Shown here piece by piece: positions 35,407 to 47,400 of a stretch of DNA of 64,000 bases. The translations under genes were made by a program, and so were the position numbers. This stretch comes from Podarcis raffonei (lineage: Eukaryota > Chordata > Lepidosauria > Squamata > Lacertidae): the NCBI RefSeq assembly GCF_027172205.1, contig NC_070606.1:100117534-100181533 (forward strand), in the 5' to 3' direction. Numbering within the stretch: position 1 is the stretch's first letter; the number at the start of each line of letters is the position of its first letter. Under the pieces are notes generated by a model. The model was given only the letters and a program-made list of their open reading frames with translations, did not search any database and was not told the origin of the DNA.

Positions 35407-38400
35407 TTATTTATACCCCGCCCGCCCCAGCCAACACCGGGCTCAGGGTGGCTAATTGTATAAAAACAATTGATTAAAATACAACATTAAGATGCAGCCT
35501 CATTTCAGTAGAAACTCAAATCAAAAACTTTTTGGGGATGAAAACGTCAGATCTTCACCAAGCCCAGGGGAAGATGAATTAAGGGCAACTGCTCCCACTG
35601 GGCTTTTTCAGATCAGTAGACATGGGGGGGGGGGGTTCAAGCCTCTGAAGAAATAGATTGCCCTTCAAAATGACTCAATAACCTTTACAGAGTACAAAAG
35701 AACAGGCAGGGGCATAGGAAGGGGGTAGGCAGTGGGGGCGGGCTGCCACGGGTGCCCTCACTGAGGGGGGTGACATTCAGCGTGCTGCCCGCCCACTACT
35801 CCCAAGCCTACCCTGAGCCGTCAGGGGAGGGGGCAGAGCTGTGCTGCCTTGCCGGCGGCCTTCCCCCCTTCCCCCTTCATTTTTACAGCTCTGGGGAGGC
35901 TTGGGAGTTGCGGGGGACAGCGCACCATTGCTCTCCACTCCCAGGCTGCTTTCTGGGGGGGGGACTCCCCCGAGCTGTCAAAAGGAAGAGGGAAGGGAGG
36001 AAGGCTGCTGGCAAAGTGGCGCGGCTCCCCCACCGCCGCAGCCCAGGAAGCAGCTCACCACGGGCGGCTCGCTCCACCCCCTGTGGGTATCTCGCCCCCT
36101 GGGATGCTCGTCATGTGCACAGCACATGCACAGCATGTGTGCCACTCCGAGTGCTGGAGCAGCTAGCTCCACCTCTGAGAACAGGTCCTTGCCCCCAAGG
36201 AGTTTGCAATATACAGTTCAAGACATGGGAAACAGTGGAATTGAGGCAGCAGGGTTAGAAAGAATATGCATGGCCATTTATATAAGGAGAGCTGATGCAC
36301 TGAAGAAGCATCGGTGTTGGCTTGGTTTGTATACCTGCAAAGGAGATTTCTGACAGCCAGCGGCCGATTCCACATATCGGCTTCTTACCTCTCTAGGCTT
36401 GATGCTCGCCAAGTCCACAAACCCTTCCAAGTTGACTTCATAGTAGCTTTCGTTGTCCAAGACGTCTTCATCGTCCGGATGGAACAGGAGGTAAGACCTG
36501 GTGCACTCCAGAGCTTTGACGTAATCGCCCACTGAAAGAGTGAAGGAGAAACCTTTAGACTGACCAGAAATTTCACTTGAACTTTGCTGCCTCCTCCTCT
36601 GAGGAGAGCTTTGGACAGGGAAATTTGCTGCTGCAGCCGCAGAAGATTTAAGGGATTTAAGCAAAAACAAAAAACGCATCAATCCCACTCTCTTTTATTT
36701 TTCCTGCATGTTTGGAACTGCAAAAATGGTTGTGATGGGAGGGAACACCTAGCAGGCCAGAATTTGTGACAACCGGGTCTGCTGCATTCTCATGAATTGT
36801 GCAGGTCTGAGCTACAGGCTGGAAGTTCAGGAGTCCAAGAAGCCCATATGCCAAATTAAGGCGATGGTATGTTCCTCCCCATCCTATTTCCAGCAGTGGT
36901 ACAGTGGTTAGAGAGCTGGAATAGGTCCTCAAAGTCTTCTGGTTTCACTTTAGAACAAGCCACGGTTTAGCGTTGGGTACAAACTCCGTGAACCGTGGTT
37001 TGTTCTAAATAAAATTAGTTAAGGCAAGCCAGGATCAAACAACCGTTTCTAACTAGAGTGAAAAGCAAACACAGCTCTCCCCTAAGTTTGTACGTAACAA
37101 GGAACCGTGGTTTGTTCTAAAGTGAAAGCTCTCCTCTCGTGAACAACTTGTCAAAATCCATTGTCAAATAAGTATATCTATGTTGTTGTTTTTTGAATGA
37201 GGATTTAGGTGGAGGTCTTTCTAATTTCCATGTGGGTAAAAAGTGGGGGAAAATGGCCAGTTGTTGGAAATTTCTATGGGTTCTGTTTTGTTTTTGCAAA
37301 GTTTTTCCATAATGCATATAAAACAGAGAGAACAGTGATACGTAACAACAGATGAAAATCAAAAGATGAAAGGGAAACTATAAAACAGACATAGAATGAG
37401 TAGATTAGAGATAACAAAGTCCAAGTAAAGACCACCAACACTGTCAGTTGAGTATGCAATGAAGGAATGCCAAATCATATGATAAGAGACTGGAGCTTCT
37501 AGCTCTTGTTGAAATATCAATTTATGCCTACTTTTCTTCATTATAGCTCTCTTCCAGAGTGAGTGGTACTCAAGTGCCCATTGTAAGATTTGAGGCTGTT
37601 TTTCATTGAGTTGAAATTACTATTCGAGATGCCAAGGTCATAGGTAAAGGTAAAGGTACCCCTGCCCGTACGGGCCAGTCTTGACAGACTCTGGGGTTGT
37701 GCGCCCATCTCACTCAAGAGGCCAGGGGCCAGCGCTGTCCAGAGACACTTCCGGGTCACGTGGCCAGCGTGACAAAGCTGCATCTGGCGAGCCAGCGCAG
37801 CACACGGAAACGCCGTTTACCTTCCTGCCAGTAAGCGGTCCCTATTTATCTACTTGCACCCGGGGGTGCTTTCGAACTGCTAGGTTGGCAGGCGCTGGGA
37901 CCGAGCAATGGGAGCGCACCCCGCCGCGGGGATTCGAACCGCCGACCTTTCGATCGGCAAGCCCTAGGTGCTGAGGCTTTTACCCACAGCGCCACCCGCG
38001 TCCTACATAAGGCTAATTCTTTTGAAAATATAGCTACATTGGTATCATCAGAAATATTCAGTAATCTTCATTGGGGACAAGGGAAATTCTGGTTCTGATC
38101 TACTCTGATTTGGCGCCAGCCACATGGGTATTGCTTAACACAAGCAAGTTAACTCCCTGGACCCATGATAGCTTTGGGTTTTTTGGTGGTCATCCCGTTC
38201 GCTCAGGGAAACATCAGAACTGAGGCAAGAAGTCCAGAAAGCCAAGCTGTACCTCTGTAATAGGCGAATTGCAAGAAGTCGTAATGGAGGGGAAGGAAGT
38301 TGTCAATGGGGGAGAGTCTCCCGGGCCGCGTCGCCAGCTCCCTCACGCACTCGTGTTGACACACCAGGACTTGCATGTAGTGATCTGTGAAGAAAGAGCA

Positions 38401-41400
38401 CGGGACAAATCTCAAACAGGAGGAAGGAACCAAAAAACCTGTTATGTACTGAAGTTCTCACCCTGGGTCAGCAGGGGGATACTGTAGATAGTTTAGTTTT
38501 CACTCAGGTCCACATATGCAAATAAGGAACTGAAAGTGACGTTCAGTGATTGGATAGTTACAGAAAGTTGTTACTGTTGCTTTGTAGTTGAGCTCTATAT
38601 AAGCAGGTTGGCTGAACCTCTCAACCCTGTTCTGTTCTGGGCCTGTGAATAAACAAGAGCTGTTTGAAGAATCGCTGTGTTGTCTGTTATGTTCACACAC
38701 AACCTAACAAAAACCTCAGCTTCCTGCGATCTAATGAGGAATAAACAGCAACACAAGAAAAGCAACACGTTTAATAAGCATTGGTTCGTTACTCAACTTC
38801 AAAAACTTCTACACTGAAGGAAAGGGATTTAGGAGAAAGTACAGGGGACAGACTATATGTTACGGTACAGACTATAGCTAAATGCTTCCTTTCAGTCTAT
38901 TTCAGCTGCTTGGGTGCATGAAAATACACTAAAATCTGGCATAGAAAGTTGGAAGTGACCCTAAGGGTCATCTAGGCCAGCCCTCCTAATGCAGGAATCA
39001 CAGCTGAAGAATGCTTAAGCAATGGCCATCCAGTCTCTTGTTACAAACCACCCATGAAAGACAGTACACCACCTTCTTGGGGAGTCCAGTCCACTGTCCA
39101 ACATCTCTAGATGACCCCCAGTGTACCTTCCAACATCCTATGATTCTCTTCTTCATTGGAGGTTTTTAAGCAAAGATTGAATGGCCATCCCTCAGGGATG
39201 ACCGAGTTGAGATTTCTGCATTGCCAGGGTTGGACTAGATGACCCTCGGGAGCCCCCTCCAGCTCTGTAATTCTATGATTCTATGTCATATGGGGTTTTA
39301 TAGGTTTCTAGTGCCCTTCATGGATCACTGCCTTGCCGTGGCGAAGGGGCTTGAAGAACTCAGAGAAGCTATGAACTACGCCGAGCAGGGCACACAAGAT
39401 GAACAGGTCATAGTGGAGAGTTTTGACCAAACGTGATCCACCTGGAGGAGGAACCGGCAAGCCACTCCAGTATCCTTGCCAAGAAAACTCCATGGACAAA
39501 GACAACAGGCATATAAAAGTTATGACGCTGGAAGATGAGCCCCTCAGGTCGGAAGGCGTCCAACATGCTACTGGGGAAGAGCGGAGGGCAAGTACAAGTA
39601 GATCCAGAGCTGATGAAGCGGCTGGGCCAAAGCCGAAAGGACGCTCAGTTGCGGATATGCCTGGAAGCGAAAGGAAAGTCCAATGCTGTAAAGAAAAATA
39701 TTGCATAGGAACCTGGAATGTAAGAACCATGAACCTGGGTAAGTTGGAGGTGGTCAAAAATGAGATGGCAAGAATAAATATTGACATCCTGGGCATCAGT
39801 GAACTAAAATGGGCGGGAATGGGCGAATTCAGTTCGGATGACCATCACATCTACTACTGTGGGCAAGAAACCCGTAAAAGAAATGGAGTGGCCCTCATAG
39901 TCAACAAAAGAGTGGCAAAAGCCGTACTGGGATGCAATCTCAAAAATGATAGAATGATCTCGATACGAATCCAAGGCAGACCTTTTAACATCACAGTAAT
40001 CCAAGTTTATGCACCAACTACTGGTGCTGAAGAAACTGAAATAGACCAATTCTATGAAGACTTACAAGACCTTATAGAAGTGACACCAAAGAAGGATGTT
40101 CTTCTCATTATAGGGGATTGGAATGCTAAAGTAGGGAATCAAGAGATAAAAGGAACAACTGGCAAGTTTGGCCTTGGAGATCAAAACGAAGCAGGGCAAA
40201 GGCTAATAGAGTTCTGTCAAGAGAACAAGCTGGTCATCACAAACACGCTTTTCCAACAACACAAGAGACGACTCTACACATGGACATCACCAGATGGGCA
40301 GTATCGAAATCAGATTGATTATATTCTCTGCAGCCAAAGATGGAGAAGCTCTATACAGTCAGCAAAAACAAGACCTGGAGCTGACTGTGGCTCAGATCAT
40401 CAGCTTCTTATAGCAAAATTCAAGCTTAAACTGAAGAAAGTAGGAAAAACCACTGGGCCGGTAAGATACAATCTAAGTCAAATCCCTTATGAATACACAG
40501 TGGAAGTGACGAACAGGTTTAAGGATTTAGATTTGGTGGACAGAGTGCCTGAAGAACTATGGATGGAGGCTCGTAACATTGTACAGGAGGCAGCAATGAA
40601 AACCATCCCAATGAAAAGGAAATGCAAGAAAGCAAAGTGGCTGTCCAACGAGGCCTTACAAATAGTGGGGGAGAGAAGGCAAGCAAAATGTGAGGGAGAT
40701 AGTGAAAGATACAGGAAATTGAATGCAGATTTCCAAAGAATAGCAAGGAGAGACAAGAAGGCCTTCTTAAACGAGCAATGCAAACAAATAGAGGAAAACA
40801 ACAGAATGGGAAGAACCAGAGATCTGTTCAAGAAAATTGGAGATATGAAAGGAACATTTCGTACAAAGATTACCATAATAAAGGACAAAAGTGGTAAGGA
40901 CCTAACAGAAGCAGAAGACATCAAGAAGAGGTGGCAAGAATACACAGAGGAATTATACCAGAAAGATATGGATGTCTCGTACACCCCAGGTAGTGTGGTT
41001 GCTGACCTTGAGCCAGAAATCCTGGAAAGTGAAGTCAAATGGGCCTTAGAAAGCACTGCAAATAACAAGGCCAGTGGAAGTGATGGTATTCCAGCTGAAC
41101 TATTTAAAATTTTAAAAGATGATGCTGTTAAGGTGCTACACTCAATATGCCAGCAAATTTGGAAAACTCAGCAGTGGCCAGAAGATTGGAGAAGATCAGT
41201 CTACATCTCAATCCCAAAGAAGGGCAGTGCCAAAGAATGCTCCAACTACCGCACAATTGCACTCATTTCACACGCTAGCAAGGTTATGCTTAAAATTCTA
41301 CAAGGAAGGCTCAAGCAGTATGTGGATTGAGAACTCCCAGAAGTGCAAGCTGGATTTAGAAGAGGCAGAGGAACCAGAGACCAAATTGCAAACATGCGCT

Positions 41401-44400
41401 GGATTATGGAGAAAGCTAGAGAGTTCCAGAAAGACATCTACTTCTGCTTCATTGACTATGCAAAAGCCTTTGACTGTGTCGACCACAGCAAACTATGGCA
41501 AGTTCTTAAAGAAATGGGAGTGCCTGATCACCTCATCTGTCTCCTGAGAAATCTCTATGTGGGACAAGAAGCTACAGTTAGAACTGGATATGGAACAACT
41601 GATTGGTTCAAAATTGGGAAAGGAGTACGACAAGGCTGTATTTTGTCTCCCTGCTTATTTAATTTATATGCAGAATACATCATGCGAAAGGCTGGGCTGG
41701 ATGAATCCCAAACTGGAATTAAGATTGCCGGAAGAAATATCAACAACCTCAGATATGCAGATGACACAACCTTGATGGCAGAAAGTGAGGAGGAATTAAA
41801 GAACCTTTTAATGAGGGTGAAAGAGGAGAGCGCAAAATATGGTTTGAAGCTCAACATCAAAAAAACGAAGATCATGGCCACTGGTCCCATCACCTCCTGG
41901 CAAATAGAAGGGGAAGAAATGGAGGCTGTGAGAGATTTTACTTTCTTGGGCTCCATGATCACTGCAGATGGTGACAGCAGCCACGAAATTAAAAGACTCC
42001 TGCTTCTTGGGAGAAGGGCAATGACAGGCCTAGACAGCATCTTAAAAAGTAGAGACATCACCTTGCCAACAAAGGTCCGTATAGTTAAAGCTATGGTTTT
42101 CCCAGTAGTGATGTATGGAAGTGAGAGCTGGACCATAAAGAAGGCTGATCACCGAAGAATTGATGCTTTTGAATTATGGTGCTGGAGAAGACTCTTGAGA
42201 GTCCCATGGACTGCAAGAAGATCAAACGCATCCATTCTTAAGGAAATCAGCCCTGAGTGCTCACTGGAAGGACAGATCGTGAAGCTGAGGCTCCAGTACT
42301 TTGGCCACCTCATGAGAAGAGAAGACTCCCTGGAGAAGACACTGATGCTGGGAAAGATGGAGGGCACAAGGAGAAGGGGGCGACAGAGGACGAGATGGTT
42401 GGTTAGTGTTTTCGAGGTTACCAGCATGAGTTTGACCAAACTGCGGGAGGTAGTGGAGGACAGAGGTGCCTGGCGTGCTCTGGTCCATGGGGTCACGAAG
42501 AGTCGGACACGACTAAACGACTAAACAAGAACAACAGGTTTCTAGTGCAGCCTTCCCAACCTGGTATAGGTTACGGTGGCTCTGCTCAGCCTCCTCAGTA
42601 AGTGACAGCTGTCATAGCCTGGGACTTGGGCTCAGACTCAGAACCAGAGGAGTCTCAGTCCGCACCGGATCCTTTGCCTCACTCAGGCATCACCTGAACC
42701 AAGTCTGGGGCCTGATCCTGAAGAGCCCCAGTCTGCACAGGTTCCCCCGCAACAAACCCCAGCTGGGCCGGGTCAGGGGCCTGAGCCTGCCCTGGCTCCA
42801 GATGCGGGGATGACCTTGTTGCCTCCAGCTGGGCCATCACTTACAGCTGCTCCACTACCAGTTGGGTCAGGGGAGGCTGAGGTGGCCCCTGGGTCTAGCA
42901 ACCTACAGACATCTCCTGAGCTGCAGAGACTCAGGTCTGAGAGATGGAGAGACCTGAGTACTTGCAGGAGGAGCGCTCGCCCTTGGGCAAAACAGGGAGA
43001 TGAGTCGCTGGGGGATCAGGACTGGCCGATACCCTGACAGAGATAAAAGGCTGTCGGACCCCGCCCCAGGTTGCGGGAGCGACATTGCTGTACCTGTCCT
43101 TGCCTGGTTTCCTGCCTTGGCCCTGCCAGACTGACTCCTAGCAGAACCTTCGTTTCTGGACTAGACCTGGACTGCGTTTCACGGGTTACCCCCAGGCCCA
43201 GCACAACAGCAATGCTCCTGAATTCCTGTTGCTTGAAACTGCAGGAGGGGAGAGTAGCTCTCGCACTCAGGTCCTGCTTGTGGGTTTGCCTTTGTGGCTT
43301 CTGGCTGGCCCCCGTGAGCACAGGAGGGACCACTGGCCTAATCCTGCAGGCTCCGCTTATGTTCTCATATTTTGGATGTCCACTCGCATTTCATTCAACT
43401 GATGAAATGAAAACAAGGTTAAATATAAGTGTTAAAACTTGGGAAGGGGTGGGGGGTCCCATATGCAGACCGACTTTGTGTTTGTGGTCAACCTCAGCAG
43501 GAAGGCATCACTCATCATCTGCTAGCCTGCCCCCTAAATAGAGACCCAAGAGATCGCTTTCTGAAACCTTTGTTCGCAGAAGCAAACAGGCATGGTCCAG
43601 TTTCTTTTAAGGGACAATGATATTTCCGTAACACAGAGAGAGGCCCCTCTATGCACTCTCTGCAAAAGAAATCAGGAAAAACGAGTTAGATATAATCGCT
43701 ATAAATTGTTGTGGTGATTCGGAGGTTTAATGTCAAATCAAGCTGGATTTCAGCTTGTTTGTGTCTCTCTTACATCGCGGATGTTGGCAAATTGGATTTT
43801 CAGAAATTGGAACTGCCAGAGATGCAGAAGGGAAACCACGTTTTAATGCTCAGGAACTTGTCAAAGCATTTTTTTAATATTATGGTTTTTCCCCCAATTA
43901 TGGATATACAGTCAAACCTCAGTTGTCGAACGTCATCTGTTCTGGAAGCCCGTTCGGCTTCCAAAATGTTCGAAAACCAAGGCGTGGCTTCCGATTGGTT
44001 GCAGGAGTTTCGTGCACTCAAGCGGAAGCCACGTCGGACGTTCAAAAAACTTACAAAAAACCTTCAAAAACCAGAGCATTTACTTCTGGATTTTCAGCTT
44101 TTGGGAGTCAGAAGGTTCCCAAACAGAGGCGTTCAGGAGCCGAGGTTTGACTGTACAGTGATACCTCGAGTTACATATGCTTCAGGTTACAGACTCCGCT
44201 AACCAAGAAATAGTGCTTCAGGTTAAGAACTTTGCTTCAGGATGAGAACAGAAATCGTGCTCCGGCAGCCCGGTGGCAGCAGAAGGCCTCATTAGCTAAA
44301 GTGGTGCTTCAGGTTAAGAACAGTTTCAGGTACCCGAGGTACCACTGTATGTTCTGAATTATTTTATTAATACTATTGCCTAATAGACAGACTGATGGGG

Positions 44401-47400
44401 CACATCAGTCGGGGATGGTAGCCCTTCTAGGAGAAGGAAACCTCCACTGCCTTGTGGGGTATCCTTGGAAGAATAAAAGTCTCACGAGTAAACTCTACAC
44501 GAATCCTGAGCGTAGTCCCTAAAGTGGTTGGGTGGCGTCTTGTATATCTCCTTCGGGTAACTCCTGCGGCCAAGATAGTTCCAAACGTCTTACTCTGCTT
44601 TCCTCTGGACCCCACTCGATTTCCTCCACATGATACAATTTACAATAATCTTTGCATTCTACAGTCTCCTCAAATCATCTATATATTCTTATTATCTTTC
44701 CTTACTCATTTTTCTTCCATCCAGTACTTCGCATTTTAATCTAGGCATATTAGCATATCTTTTTTTGAGCAGTATTTTGCCATATACTCATCAAAACATT
44801 TCCAACAGGGAGGTCACTTTGGTTCTGCTGACACAGCTGTATGTCTTCGCCCAAAACTTGCCAAAAACAAAATTGCCTAATACAAATTTCTTGTGGACTT
44901 TGGTTAGAAAAACAATAAACTTATGACCTTATGGGTAGGGAGGCATGATGTTGCTCATGATGATCTATAAGTGTTTTGTTTCCTTAAATTAAGTCCCTTC
45001 CCGTGGGCGGGGGAAGCAACTAATGATTTTTGTCAAAATGGCATTTTCTTCCAGCTGCAAAATGTTACGCAGAAGAGGTTGTGAGCCACCCGCCTTCTGC
45101 AGACCGTTGGTGATGGGAATCAGATGAAGTGTTGCAATCCCCCGAGCCGAAGGTCAACAACCAGCCATAATTCAAAAGGAGCTAGATAAACAGAAGGCAA
45201 TGTGCAAGTCACTCTCATCAAATTTCATTGATTTGCACTGTGGTCTAAACCACTGAGCCTCTTGGGCTTGCCAATCAGAAGGTCGGCAGTTCGAATCCCT
45301 GCAACTTGGTGAGCTGCCGTTGCTCAGTCCCAGCTCCTGCCAACCTAGCAGTTCAAAAGCACGTCAAAGTGCAAGTAGATAAATAGGTACCACTCCGGCG
45401 GGAAGGGAAGGTAAATGGCATTTCCGTGCACTGCTCTGGCTCGCCAGAAGCGGCTTAATCATGCTGGACACATGACCTGGAAGCTGTACACCGGCTCCCT
45501 TGGCCAATAAAGCGAGATGAGCACTGCAACCCCAGAGTCATCCACGACTGGACCTAATGGTCAGGGGTCCCTTTACCTTTAAACAGGCATCAATTGGGAT
45601 GGAGAGTCACTTCCGTACTTAGTCTGCCCTCTCCTCAACTCAGGTAGGAGGGACTTTCTGAACAGCCACAGGGAGGATGCATTTGTAGTCTGAGCTTTGT
45701 CCCCTCTGAAATATCATGCCCCCAAACACTTAAGGGTCTTGTGTTTTAGGTAGGAGAAGGGCAAAGGAAGACTTTGTCAAGTGCCCAGACTTTGGGGCCA
45801 CTGTGACATCAATCACTTTCCCCTCCTCCCAAGTTTCTGCAGGATTCCAACTCCAGAATATGAAACACTTGCTCTGAATTCCTTTCTACTGAACTGAAAG
45901 GCTGCCCCTCAGCCAACAGGCCTCCACAGATCATCCTCATTGCAGAGAGGAGCTTGAAAATCACTGCAAGATGACACACAACCCTCTGTCTCTAACCTCT
46001 TTGCTCCCCACCTGTTGGGAGTGATGTGCAGGCAACAAGAAGAAAGGGCAAAATGCAAAGTGAAACAGGGAGATTAAGCCCTGCCTTTCCATCTTTCCCT
46101 TGCCATCTTTCACTGCCCTAGAGCCATGCCACCCTCACGACTCCTCACTGCACCCTGTCTGAGCTGTGTTGCCTTCTCCTGACTGATTGTGCCCTTGTCT
46201 CCCTCCACCCACCCTGCAAACCATTTTTATGCAGCTGGCACCCACAAATCGCATTGCTCCTGCCTGCCTGCCTTCTGAACGGATCGTGGCCAGCAGCCCA
46301 GCAAGTCATCGCCAATTTCTACCTGAGCACACAACCATGACTAGTGCACATTAGCAAACTTGATAGGGTTATACGTGCAGTTTTATTATGTTTTGTGGTG
46401 TCCCTGCAATGCACAGCGAGGGGGGAGGGAACATGGCGATGATCTAGTGAAAGTGGAATTAGGGGGAGTGGGATGAGGAGCGGGGGAGTGATCCAGAGGG
46501 ACAATAAAGGAGCTGAGTGGAGGCAGATCCTCTCTTTCCTGATTCTCAGTAACACACTAATCCCTCTGTACTTTGCAATGTTTGGGGGAGCATGTGGAAA
46601 ATCAGGCTTTGCACGCCCACGGACAGCTCTCCAAATCTCCCCTTGCAGAAACAGGGGAGTGGGTTGAATTTCTGCTTGAGCTGATGGCAAGGAAGGGGCT
46701 GGAATGTCCTGCAATAGCCAAGCAGATGTGTTTGGCTTTTGCTTCAAGCCTGTGTTTGTGCCTTAAATGTTTAGGCAGATACAGGGAGGCAGCGAGGGAG
46801 ATCGAGTCGCAAGTCCATGAATCGGGAAGGCCACTGGTGGGGATTGCTGACCTTGCCTTCCTGTCCCTTCGACTGGGGAAGCAGGAAGCAAGGGAAGAGA
46901 GCACAGCCACAGCTCTTCTACCTTCACCCTTCCACGCTACCCTTGTGGGAATTCAGCTAACAGCAGCAGCAATGAACCTTTCGGTTTAGCAAGCTGCGTG
47001 AAGCAAATCCGGGCTCTTGCTCTTAGTTCTAGAGCTCTCACAAAGGCTGCAGTTCAAGGAGAGGAAGAGCTGGAAGCTGGACTCTCCCGGCAGCCTGATG
47101 GATTAGCCATCGCTGGATGAGGAATGAGAAGAGGCTGGTGGAAAAGCTGGCTCCTGCTTGCCTTTGGTTACCATTTGGACACAAGGCCAGGGCATAGCTG
47201 TCAACTTACAGATTTGAAAATAAGGGACCAGCAGCCTTGAAAAGAAGGGACCAGCAGCCAAAATAAGGGACCTGCGGCCTCACCTGTTCCAGGCACTCCA
47301 GTCTTCCTGTCCTCCTGCAGTCTGGTCAAACTCATGCTCCGAGAACACTGCCCAACCAACTTTGTAACCAAAGGTTCAACTGAATAGAATCTGAATCACA

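Noticed and set aside
35752-36353. Overlapping 168- and 170-codon frames
   Set aside because: They cover a GC-rich hAT element with an exact 8-bp duplication and cross into P3H2 intron; no protein family resemblance.
44354-45230. Small genes in AT-rich frames 44452-44926
   Set aside because: Short overlapping frames with no conserved motif and no exon signals.
46573-46989. 138-codon frame in intron 3
   Set aside because: No recognisable domain, no splice or promoter context, and a length not surprising for a region of this composition.
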